DNA of 61,995 nucleotides. Origin: a virus. Both the position numbers and the translations under genes were made by a program. Of this stretch, positions 55,029 through 61,995 are shown one piece after another. The notes below the pieces were generated by a model. The model did no database searches, was not told the DNA's origin, and saw nothing but the letters and a program-made list of their open reading frames with translations. Within the stretch, counting starts at the first letter, position 1. Each line of letters begins with the position of its first letter. The stretch covers positions 1 through 61,995 of the IMG/VR virus record IMGVR_UViG_3300037246_000486, one strand, 5' to 3'.

Positions 55029-56945
55029 GTGGCCATAGCAACCGAACCAGAGTGGCGCGCGCTACACCGCGCAGCCGACGCCAACGTCCCCGTCATTGAG
55101 CGTATCGTCCTGAAGGCTCTGCTGGCGGCCCAGGCGGGGTCCGACCTCAATGCCATCGCCGACTCGGTGGAGGCAGGCGGTGGGGTGGTACTGGGGAAGG
55201 TGTTTGCCGGGGCGGACGAGGCGGACCGCATCATGGCCGAGGAACTACCTGCGGTCCTCCTGGCCACCCTGGAGGCGGGCGCCTTTGCGAGCGCGAGGTT
55301 CTACCGTCGGCAGGGTGGGTTCCTCCCCGACGATCCCATCGACCAGGAGTCGGTCATAGGTGACGGACCGGTCGACGTCCTGGCACCGGTGGCGTCAGCC
55401 GAGGGTGGTGTGTCCTCGGTGTTCATCCCACCGAGCGGGGACCTCCCGGGGTTCGCCCTGTCCCCGGACTTCTTGGTCACCAACCCCGAGAGCGTGGCGT
55501 GGGCCAACGACTTCGGCAGCAGGCAGATCGTCCAGATCAGCAACGAGACCCGGCGTGCCATCCGGGAACTGATCTCCCAGGCGTTCGTGGACGGTGTCCC
55601 ACCTGCCAAGGCGGCACGCGCCATCCGGGACCAGATCGGTCTGACCAGGTTCCAGGAGAGGGCGGTACGCAACCTCGCCAGGGAGATGAAGGGTCGGCAG
55701 CGTGGCGTGGTCCGCAGGTTCGGCAAGCAGTTCGGTGCCAAGGTCCCGCAGGGTGGGTACAACACGGTCCAGATCCAGGCAGCGACCAAGCGGTACGGCA
55801 AGAGGTTGCTCCGGTCCAGGGCGCTCACCATCGCCCGCACCGAGACACTGGCAGCAGCCAACGAGGGGCAACGTCAGCTCTGGTTGCAGGCACGGAAGGC
55901 TGGGGCCCTCCCGGCACACCTGGTCAAGGAGTGGATCATCACTCCGGACGACGACCTCTGTCCGGTATGCCGTGGGATGATCGGACAGCAACGGGAACTG
56001 GACAAGCCGTTCAACACGGGACGGTTCGGACCGGTCATGAGCCCGCCCGCCCATCCCAGGTGCCGCTGCGCCCAGGGTCTGGCGCGTCCCAAGAAGGCCA
56101 AGAAGGACAGGACGACCCGCCCGGCAGAGACGCCCCTCGAGGCACGACGTCGCGCGCTGTCCTCCGGGCAACTGAAGGGCGGACCCTCCGACCGACTGGA
56201 GGGGTCCATCAACGACGTGCGCATACTGCGTGTCCTGGACGACCAGGGTGACGAGGTCGCAGGGTACTGGAAGCCGAACAACCCGGGGCAGGTTGGACCG
56301 GGCGAGTCGGTGGACCCGGACATCGTCTTCTTCCACCAGCAGACCACGGGAGGGGCAGCGTCCTGGGGCGAGCGTGAAGTCCTAGCCTCCGACATTGACC
56401 AGCTGTGGGGGACCAACCTGGTCCCGACCACGGTTCACCGGACGGTGGACGACATCGTCGGGTCCATCCAGGAGGGCGTGAAGAACGCCAAGACATACGC
56501 CACGGTACGGGGCACCCCGATAGTGAACGAGGTCACCGCCGAGCAGTGGTTGGACCTCACCGTGTACGACATGGTGATCGGCAACGTGGACCGGCACGGG
56601 GGCAACCTCATGCTCCAACGTGCAGCCGATGGGACGGTACGCCTGGTCGCCATCGACAACGGGCTGTCCTTCGTCCCCAACTTCGCGTTTGAGAAGCTGC
56701 GCGACCCGACCGTCCAGGAGGAGGCGTTCAAGTGGATCCAGGGTCGCTGGATGAGCAAGGACCAGACGGCGAAGTGGGTGGCCCGGTTGGAGGACCCCAA
56801 GTTCTTCGAGCTCATTGGCAAGTCCAACCTGTCAGCACAGCAGAAGGCGGATGCGATACAGCGGGCAGCAGACATCCGGTTTGAACTCATCAACGAAGAC
56901 GGGAATTTCTGGGGCCTCATGTCGGAGTTCCTGGACGTACGCTAA
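55029..56945 (+). CDS. Head morphogenesis protein fused to a FAM20/PI3-4-kinase-like domain
   Basis: A 638-residue protein with a GTG start. Residues about 1-345 are a Mu gpF/SPP1 gp7-like minor head protein: helices, then RALTIARTETLAAANEGQRQ, VKEWIITPDDDLCPVCRGMI and PPAHPRCRCAQ. Residues about 385-638 carry kinase-fold hallmarks: GYWKP (Lys415), GEREVLASDIDQLWG (Glu448/450 helix), LVPTTVHRTVDD, GSIQEGV (hinge region), then MVIGNVDRHGGNLML (Asp521, Asn526) and LVAIDNGLSF (Asp543). All catalytic positions are present, so an active phosphotransferase packaged in the head is possible. The fusion is unusual. Confidence 0.85.
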   Translation: MAIATEPEWRALHRAADANVPVIERIVLKALLAAQAGSDLNAIADSVEAGGGVVLGKVFAGADEADRIMAEELPAVLLATLEAGAFASARFYRRQGGFLPDDPIDQESVIGDGPVDVLAPVASAEGGVSSVFIPPSGDLPGFALSPDFLVTNPESVAWANDFGSRQIVQISNETRRAIRELISQAFVDGVPPAKAARAIRDQIGLTRFQERAVRNLAREMKGRQRGVVRRFGKQFGAKVPQGGYNTVQIQAATKRYGKRLLRSRALTIARTETLAAANEGQRQLWLQARKAGALPAHLVKEWIITPDDDLCPVCRGMIGQQRELDKPFNTGRFGPVMSPPAHPRCRCAQGLARPKKAKKDRTTRPAETPLEARRRALSSGQLKGGPSDRLEGSINDVRILRVLDDQGDEVAGYWKPNNPGQVGPGESVDPDIVFFHQQTTGGAASWGEREVLASDIDQLWGTNLVPTTVHRTVDDIVGSIQEGVKNAKTYATVRGTPIVNEVTAEQWLDLTVYDMVIGNVDRHGGNLMLQRAADGTVRLVAIDNGLSFVPNFAFEKLRDPTVQEEAFKWIQGRWMSKDQTAKWVARLEDPKFFELIGKSNLSAQQKADAIQRAADIRFELINEDGNFWGLMSEFLDVR

Positions 56946-56957
56946 GGTGTGTGACGT

Positions 56958-57197
56958 ATGGAACTACAATTCATAGAGACACCGATCGGTGGGCCAGCCC
57001 TACCGCTCGGGACCATCGCCCTGGTGGACGGGGTACTGGTGGCCGAGGCGTCCGTGGTGTGGGCGCTCGAGTCCCCGGTGGGTTTCCCCGACGCCATTGA
57101 CCCGGAGACCGAACCCGTGGCCTGGTTGAAGCAGGCGCAGATCACCTACTCCGGTTCGAACATGCGGGCAGTACTCAAGGGAGACGCCGATGACTGA
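56958..57197 (+). CDS. Small hypothetical protein in the head operon
   Basis: A 79-residue beta-rich protein (MELQFIETPIGGPALPLGTI, VLVAEASVVWALESP). It overlaps the protease start by eight bases. Function unknown; perhaps a minor head component. Confidence 0.65.
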   Translation: MELQFIETPIGGPALPLGTIALVDGVLVAEASVVWALESPVGFPDAIDPETEPVAWLKQAQITYSGSNMRAVLKGDADD

Positions 57198-58884
57198 ACG
57201 TGTACTGCGGCACCTACGCCTGGGTGTCCAGGCGAACACCGCAGAGATCCGCATGGCGCAGTTCCAGGGTCGGGAGCACATCGTTGCCCCGGTGGTCATG
57301 TTGAAGGTAGGTGTCATCTGGCCGTCCAACTCCCCCATGCCGGAGCTGGTCACCCTGGAGTCCTTCGCCCGTAGCCCGGGGGCGTGGAACAACGAGCCGG
57401 TCCTATGGGACCACCCTCCCGAGTCCGCAGGTATGCCGGGCATCATGGAGACGATGGCGTTCGGCCAGGTGTTCAACGCGCACGTCGACGAGGACCGCCT
57501 GATAGCGGAGGTGTGGCTGGACCCGCTGCGGGCAATGGAACTGGGTGGGCATGCGCAGCGTTCGGTGGAACGGATCCTCGCAGGCGAGATGCAAGAGGTG
57601 TCTGTGGGGGCGTTCGTCGAGTACCTGGCGAAGGCGGGGACGTTCAAGGGCAAGGCGTACGGTCGCTCATGGCTGCGGGCCTTCCCCGACCACCTGGCGC
57701 TACTCCCGGAGACGGTGGAAGGCGCCTGCTCCAACGAGATGGGCTGTGGTGTACCCCGCGCAGCCTCGGCCAAGACCGTCTTCTATTCCTACGACCAACC
57801 CACCGAGACGCTATTGCATACGGGGACGGACAATGGCACACTCCCGTCACCAGGCGTCATGGAGGGTCATACCAACGAGGTGCCCATGACGATCCTGAAG
57901 ACCCTACGCGAGCGGTTCAAGGAGCTTGGTAGGTTCGTGAGTCTACAGGGCGAAGAAGGCATGTCAGACGTCGACCTTCGCCAGGTACTAGACGCGGCAC
58001 TGCGCGCCACCGAACCCGGGTTCCTGGGTGTGGAAGCTGTCTTCACCGAAAGCTCAAGCGTGGTCTTCGCAGTTGCCCCCGAGGAAGTTGTCGCCTGGTT
58101 CTCCCAGGCATTCACGATCGCCGATTCCGGCGAGGTCACGTTCAGCGACCGGGAAGAGGTTGCACCCGTGACAAGGTTCGAACCCGTCGGAGCAACCACG
58201 GCAAGCGCGTCCTGTGACTGCGACGCTGCCACCGGCACCAGCCAAGAAGAAGGAGACACCGAGATGGATGAGCGTATCAAGGCACTCATCGCCAACACCG
58301 GCACGCCGTACACCGAGGCGGACGCCGTGTGGATGGCAGGCATCCCCGAAGACCGCCTGGCCGCCCTCGAGGCAGCTTACGCCGAGGCCGAGGGTACCGG
58401 AGACACCGGGGACACCGACACCGGGGACACCGGGGACACCGACACCGGGGACACCGACACCGGTGACCAGGGAGACGGCACCGAGGACAAGGACAAGGAC
58501 GTGGATGGCGACGGCGATGCCGGCGACACCACCGAGCTGTCCGCAGCCAAGCCCCCGACCTGGGACGAGGTACTGGCGTCCGCCCCCGCGCACATGCGCC
58601 GGCGGTTCGCCGAGATGGAGGCGGACGAGAAGGCGGAGCACGATGCCCTCGTCACTTCGTTGTCCAAGGTCCAGGACGTGTTCAGCGTGGCACAGCTTCA
58701 GGACAAGGACCTCCCCGAGCTCCGGCAGTTGTCGCAGTTGACGACCCCGGCCGGTACCGACACGCCGATCACAGCCATCAACTATGGCGCGCGAGGTGTG
58801 GCGAACCGGGTGGAAGGGACGCCCAAGGTGGCCCCGAAGCCCCCGAGTCTCTTGGAGGCCGTGAAGGCGCGGAAGGCCAGCTAG
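57190..58884 (+). CDS. Capsid maturation protease with scaffold-like C-terminus (DUF2213-like)
   Basis: A 564-residue protein. Residues 1-190 hold the protease domain: an N-terminal strand set, NNEPVLWDHPPESAGMPG with the likely active-site His, and AGEMQEVSVGAFVEYL with the Ser, as in DUF2213/U35-type prohead proteases. From about 350 it is an acidic scaffold-like region with a repeat of G-D-T-D-T units (DNA 58399-58467). A helical tail follows (EMEADEKAEHDALVTSLSKV). Protease-scaffold fusion is common: the scaffold shapes the prohead and is then degraded. Confidence 0.82.
   Translation: MTERVLRHLRLGVQANTAEIRMAQFQGREHIVAPVVMLKVGVIWPSNSPMPELVTLESFARSPGAWNNEPVLWDHPPESAGMPGIMETMAFGQVFNAHVDEDRLIAEVWLDPLRAMELGGHAQRSVERILAGEMQEVSVGAFVEYLAKAGTFKGKAYGRSWLRAFPDHLALLPETVEGACSNEMGCGVPRAASAKTVFYSYDQPTETLLHTGTDNGTLPSPGVMEGHTNEVPMTILKTLRERFKELGRFVSLQGEEGMSDVDLRQVLDAALRATEPGFLGVEAVFTESSSVVFAVAPEEVVAWFSQAFTIADSGEVTFSDREEVAPVTRFEPVGATTASASCDCDAATGTSQEEGDTEMDERIKALIANTGTPYTEADAVWMAGIPEDRLAALEAAYAEAEGTGDTGDTDTGDTGDTDTGDTDTGDQGDGTEDKDKDVDGDGDAGDTTELSAAKPPTWDEVLASAPAHMRRRFAEMEADEKAEHDALVTSLSKVQDVFSVAQLQDKDLPELRQLSQLTTPAGTDTPITAINYGARGVANRVEGTPKVAPKPPSLLEAVKARKAS
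58399..58467 (+). repeat. Tandem repeat encoding Gly-Asp-Thr units
   Basis: About 70 bases built from GGGGACACCGACACC-type units inside the protease-scaffold gene. They encode an acidic low-complexity linker of GDTDT type. The repeat number is likely variable between relatives. Confidence 0.8.
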
Positions 58885-58937
58885 GCCACCGGGCAAACCT
58901 GTCAACAATCTGACAACGAGAAGAAGGAGCAAGACAG

Positions 58938-59378
58938 ATGCCGGAACGAGTCATCACCCTCAAGGGCAACCCGGAGGTTACCGAGACGGGCGTCGCAGGT
59001 GTGGCGCTGGAGCCCGGTCGCCTGGTCACGGGGTACGCCACCATCGCGCTTCAAGGCGCGGTGTCGGATGCGGCCGGTCGGCGCGTGGCGTTGGAGCGCA
59101 GCGAACTGGGCCGTGGCATTGACCAGTCGGTGGGGCAGGAGACGTCCGCGCTGGACGCCACCTATGCCGTCGGCGAGCAGGTCAAGGTCGGTGCGTTCGG
59201 CACCGGCGATCAGTTCACCGGGTGGCTGGCCAGTGGCGAGAGCGTCACTGCTGGTGACCTCATGGAGGCAGCGGCCGACGGCATGATGGCTGCGGGCACC
59301 ACGAACCCTAAGTACTTCGCGGTCAACACCGTGGACGCTTCCGGGGGTGACGCCTTCGTCCAGGCCGAGGTCCTGTAG
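58938..59378 (+). CDS. Capsid decoration / head-stabilising protein
   Basis: A 146-residue protein with GAAGGAG upstream, between protease and capsid genes. It is beta-rich with Gly/Val/Ala (VALEPGRLVTGYATIALQGA, YAVGEQVKVGAFGTGDQFTG, AAGTTNPKYFAVNTVDASGG), the usual look of small decoration proteins such as the DUF2190 group. Synteny is strong support. Confidence 0.75.
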   Translation: MPERVITLKGNPEVTETGVAGVALEPGRLVTGYATIALQGAVSDAAGRRVALERSELGRGIDQSVGQETSALDATYAVGEQVKVGAFGTGDQFTGWLASGESVTAGDLMEAAADGMMAAGTTNPKYFAVNTVDASGGDAFVQAEVL

Positions 59379-59453
59379 ACCAGGGTCACCGGATCAAACG
59401 ACACTCGGGGGCGGTGGGAAGACCCGAGGCAAAAGCAGAAGGAGAAACAGGAC

Positions 59454-60464
59454 ATGCAGGGAATTGACAATGGCCAGACCTTCTACGACAGCGCATCGGG
59501 TCGCTGGGCGGGGGAGCGTTTCCTGGCTGCGTTGAACGAGGGGCGCCCCATTACGCCCGCCGAGCTTCGCACCTTGGACACTCTCCGGCACGAGGAGTGG
59601 ATCCACTTCGACAACGTGCTGATCGAGGAAGGGCAGATCCGTCTGCGGGGTATCGCGGACATCATGGGGGCGGGCCTCACCATCCCGGTCCCGAACGCGA
59701 TGGGCAAGACGGTGGTGCAGTACGAGAAGGCCACCGACATGGAGCCGGCCATCCTCAGCCTGGACCCGAACGTCCGGAGCAAGAAGGACCGGGTGGAGTT
59801 CGTCCCGGGCCAAATTCCGATGCCCGTTATCCACAAGGACTTCGACCTGAACATCCGCACGCTGGCTGCGTCGCGGACCACGGGCGAGCCCTTGGACACC
59901 ATGCAGGCCCGCGTGGCTGCACGGTTGTGCTCGGAGCGTCTGGAGGCCCTTCTGTTCCAGGGCACCACGGCCACGTTCGGCAACCTGCCGATCTACGGGT
60001 ACATCACGCACCCGGATCGCAACACGTCGGCGTTCGGTACGAACGGTTCGTGGGACGAGACTGCCAAGACCGGTGAGAACATCCTGGACGATGTCCTCAC
60101 CATGAAGGCAGCCCTCCACGTCGACCGGTTCTACGGTCCCTACTGGATCTATGCCCCGGCGGACGCGGCCACGAAGTTGGACGACGACTTCAAGGCCAAC
60201 TCGGACAAGACCATCAAGCAGCGCATCATGGAAGTCGATGGTGTCCAGAACGTCCAGGTCGCCGACCAGCTGCCGACCGACCACGTCATCATGGTGCAGG
60301 CCACGCAGGATGTGACCGCGCTCCTAGACGGCGAGGGTTTGCAGACCATCCAGTGGGACATCAACGGTGGCATGACCGTCGCGTTCAAGGCGTTCATGAT
60401 CCAGGTCCCCCTGATCCGCAGTGACGTCGAGAAGCGCTCCGGCCTTTTCGACATGACCGGCTAG
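59454..60464 (+). CDS. Major capsid protein
   Basis: A 336-residue protein of HK97/encapsulin-like fold. The N-terminal arm is helical (GERFLAALNEGRPITPAELR). It then has DTLRHEEWIHFDNVLIEEGQ, a beta-rich E-loop region, VPIPVIHKDFDLNIRTL-type P-domain strands (here FVPGQIPMPVIHKDFDLNIR), ARLCSERLEALLFQG (spine helix) and an A-domain ending MTVAFKAFMIQVPLIRSDVE. The pattern is like the linocin/encapsulin family. The position after protease and decoration genes, and a strong AGGAG site, fit. Confidence 0.87.
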   Translation: MQGIDNGQTFYDSASGRWAGERFLAALNEGRPITPAELRTLDTLRHEEWIHFDNVLIEEGQIRLRGIADIMGAGLTIPVPNAMGKTVVQYEKATDMEPAILSLDPNVRSKKDRVEFVPGQIPMPVIHKDFDLNIRTLAASRTTGEPLDTMQARVAARLCSERLEALLFQGTTATFGNLPIYGYITHPDRNTSAFGTNGSWDETAKTGENILDDVLTMKAALHVDRFYGPYWIYAPADAATKLDDDFKANSDKTIKQRIMEVDGVQNVQVADQLPTDHVIMVQATQDVTALLDGEGLQTIQWDINGGMTVAFKAFMIQVPLIRSDVEKRSGLFDMTG

Positions 60465-60510
60465 GGCTAAGGCGCTCACCAAGGTTCCGGCCTAACAGCA
60501 GGAGAAACAG

Positions 60511-61014
60511 ATGGCGGACAGCACGAAGCTGTATCGCCTGCGAGATGGCGCGAAGTACCTCGTCCGAAACCCGGCCGGGGTACTTCGCCCATTGGAGCAG
60601 GGCGGCACGCGGGCATTTACTGACCAGGTGGCCCACGCGCTGCGGGACAAGTTCGTCCCCGTCACAGGGCCGCCCCTCGCGGTGGACCAGGAGAACCAGA
60701 CCCTGGATACCCCGCCGGACCCGTCCGCAGTAGAAGGTGGGGAGGGCGAGGCGGTCGTGGGTGACCAGGGCACCGACGACCAGCCCGGTCCGGACGCCGT
60801 ACCACCTGGCGACCCCGACCTCCACGAGAGCCCGGTGAACCCCACCGAGTACACGGTGGACGAGCTCAAGGCCTACATTGAGGACGACGACGAACCGTGG
60901 TCCCCCGAGGACCTGGAGGCCCTGGCAGCTGCCGAGGCCGCCGAGGGGAATCGTGCCGGTGTCCTGAAGGCCGTCTTCAAGCGCATCACCCACCTGGCGG
61001 TAGACGATGCCTGA
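60511..61014 (+). CDS. Head-associated protein with acidic linker and helical C-terminus
   Basis: A 167-residue protein with GCAGGAG upstream. A small N-terminal domain (LYRLRDGAKYLVRNPAGVLR) is followed by an acidic Pro/Gly linker. The C-terminal helix pair TVDELKAYIEDDDEPWSPED, then LEALAAAEAAE, resembles SAP/HeH-like short motifs seen in phage head proteins next to capsid genes. Role unknown. Confidence 0.7.
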   Translation: MADSTKLYRLRDGAKYLVRNPAGVLRPLEQGGTRAFTDQVAHALRDKFVPVTGPPLAVDQENQTLDTPPDPSAVEGGEGEAVVGDQGTDDQPGPDAVPPGDPDLHESPVNPTEYTVDELKAYIEDDDEPWSPEDLEALAAAEAAEGNRAGVLKAVFKRITHLAVDDA

Positions 61015-61255
61015 GCTGACTTCTCGGGAGGAGGCGGACCTTCTGAACCCGCAGTCCGTGGAGGTGGTGGTCCCTGTAAAGTTCGTTGCGTTGGTCCGGG
61101 CCCGCCCCGAGCGTGAGCTCCTGAAAGCCATCTCCTACGTCGAGACACATACAGGCGCCGAGCAGATTTTCGCCGCCGAGGGCATTGGGTTGCAACGACC
61201 CGCCGTGCTCGCGGCAGCGTCCAGGCGCATGGACGAACTGACCACGATGCACTGA
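61007..61255 (+). CDS. Small hypothetical protein in the head operon
   Basis: An 82-residue protein overlapping the previous gene by eight bases. Alpha/beta: EVVVPVKFVALVRARPEREL, AEQIFAAEGIGLQRPAVLAA. Function unknown. Confidence 0.65.
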   Translation: MPELTSREEADLLNPQSVEVVVPVKFVALVRARPERELLKAISYVETHTGAEQIFAAEGIGLQRPAVLAAASRRMDELTTMH

Positions 61256-61271
61256 CCAAGGAGCCTGAGCG

Positions 61272-61700
61272 ATGTCCAAGGGCAACACGTTCGAAAATGA
61301 TTTTCTGCTACTGATCTTCAACGCGGTAGCGATCGCCAACATCGCCGACAATGCTTCGGTGTCACCGCTCACGGACCTCTTTTGGAGTCTGGCGACGAGC
61401 GACCCTGGTGAGGGCGGTGACCAGGCGACCAACGAGGCGGCCTACACGAGCTATGTCCGTGTGACGGTTGCCAGGACGGCGGGTGGCCACACCGTCACCG
61501 CCAACTCCATGAGCCCCACGTCGGACGTAGACTTTCCCCCGGCCACGGGTGGAGGAGAAACAGAGACGCACTTCACCATCGGGGTAGCCGTGTCCGGTGC
61601 CTCGAAGATCCTCTACTACGGCACGGTCACGCCGAACATCGTGGTGACGGCGGGCGTTACCCCGCGGCTGGCCACGGCGTCCACGGTCACCGAGGACTAA
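61272..61700 (+). CDS. Minor virion / fibre-like protein
   Basis: A 142-residue protein starting MSKGNTFENDFLLLIFNAVA, then DLFWSLATSDPGEGGDQATN, then YVRVTVARTAGG and TETHFTIGVAVSGASKILYY. This is a recognisable small phage structural family (often labelled tail fibre or minor structural protein) with a jelly-roll-like domain. It lies between the capsid genes and the small proteins that cross the contig ends. Confidence 0.78.
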   Translation: MSKGNTFENDFLLLIFNAVAIANIADNASVSPLTDLFWSLATSDPGEGGDQATNEAAYTSYVRVTVARTAGGHTVTANSMSPTSDVDFPPATGGGETETHFTIGVAVSGASKILYYGTVTPNIVVTAGVTPRLATASTVTED

Positions 61701-61701
61701 G

Positions 61702-61935
61702 GTGGCTAAGCGTAAGAAGGACGAACCGAACATCGTCGCAGCGGTAGCGTCCGCGTCGGGCAGTGGTGCCACGGGAAAGAAGTCCAACCTGGCCAGACGC
61801 TTGGACCGGGCGATGGTGGAGGTCGTCGAGCAGGCGCTCGCCGAGGGTGTGAGCGTCTACGACACCGATGAGATCCTCGCCCGGAAGGCAGCGGCACGGG
61901 AACTGATCGTCGCAGAGGACGCCGCAGAGGACTGA
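61702..61935 (+). CDS. Small hypothetical protein crossing the contig closure
   Basis: A 77-residue protein from GTG 61702. Basic N-terminus (MAKRKKDEPN), Ala/Ser/Gly linker, then an amphipathic helix (LARRLDRAMVEVVEQALAEG) and an acidic end. The 3' half is repeated at the left end of the window (2-94). Function unknown. Confidence 0.72.
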   Translation: MAKRKKDEPNIVAAVASASGSGATGKKSNLARRLDRAMVEVVEQALAEGVSVYDTDEILARKAAARELIVAEDAAED

Positions 61936-61995
61936 TGGCGCTGTCACCGGAACGTCTCGCCTACCGTGCGGCGCTGTCCTCGCGCGACTGGGCCG
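61842..61995. repeat. Terminal overlap, right copy
   Basis: Matches bases 1-154 except T at 61869 (C at 28). Removing one copy closes the genome at about 61,841 bp. Confidence 0.95.
61935..61995 (+). CDS. 5' end of the gene at 94-525 (partial, cut by window end)
   Basis: The first 61 bases of the 143-residue hypothetical gene, identical to 94-154. It is present only because the contig overlaps itself. Confidence 0.85.
   Translation, partial: MALSPERLAYRAALSSRDWA

Noticed and set aside
1-61995. Integrase, excisionase or attachment site
   Set aside because: No tyrosine or serine recombinase motif was found in any convincing ORF; the HTH in the H1-like protein lacks a catalytic domain.

Overview
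This window is a complete or near-complete genome of a tailed double-stranded DNA phage (Caudoviricetes) with siphovirus-type morphology. Its first 154 bases recur as its last 154 (1-154 and 61842-61995) with a single mismatch, so the contig closes on itself at about 61,841 bp. Every gene I can support lies on the + strand. Genes are packed with ATGA, GTGA or TAATG overlaps, the DNA is GC-rich, and GTG and TTG starts are common. The host is not identifiable. High GC fits an actinobacterium, but a probable phage lipoprotein (21547-22008) leaves other high-GC hosts open. I saw no integrase, no recognisable lysis/lysogeny repressor and no DNA polymerase, so I infer a lytic phage that uses the host replicase.

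Layout, read from the packaging genes. The small terminase subunit (48384) is followed by small genes and a roughly 580-bp non-coding region with paired hairpins and twin promoter-like boxes (51570-52147). Then come the large terminase (52148), portal (53634), a head-morphogenesis protein fused to a kinase-like domain (55029), a capsid maturation protease (57190), a decoration protein (58938) and the major capsid protein (59454). The module crosses the contig ends into small virion proteins, a long Ala/Gly/Ser/Thr repeat protein (1344), and head-tail connector and head-closure proteins (2667, 2993). A seven-gene sugar cassette interrupts the structural block at 3334-9335: aminotransferase, hexapeptide acyltransferase, methyltransferase and four glycosyltransferase-like proteins. 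Tail genes follow: completion, terminator, tube, frameshifted chaperones, a 1599-residue tape measure, hub and fibre. Lysis and envelope genes occupy 19881-22870, including an M15 peptidase and several membrane proteins.

The early region (23087-31646) begins after a strong terminator. It is driven by six similar promoter elements, five of which place an ATG exactly 7 nt after the -10 box, predicting leaderless or near-leaderless mRNAs beginning with a CACACA-rich segment. It encodes small proteins, a SMARCAL1-like SNF2 helicase with tandem HARP-like segments, a DUF2786 protein and a DnaQ/PolB-type 3'-5' exonuclease. Downstream are an SSB-like protein, an HNH-like protein and a PD-(D/E)XK nuclease.

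A deazaguanine module (35772-40847) encodes a DpdA-like transglycosylase, QueC, a VUT-family queuosine-precursor transporter, QueD, QueE and FolE. Together these predict conversion of GTP to preQ0 and its insertion into phage DNA, probably against restriction. The following 8 kb holds a histone-H1-like protein with its own promoter, an HD-domain hydrolase, a DnaJ-type zinc-finger protein and many small unknowns, leading back to the terminase genes.
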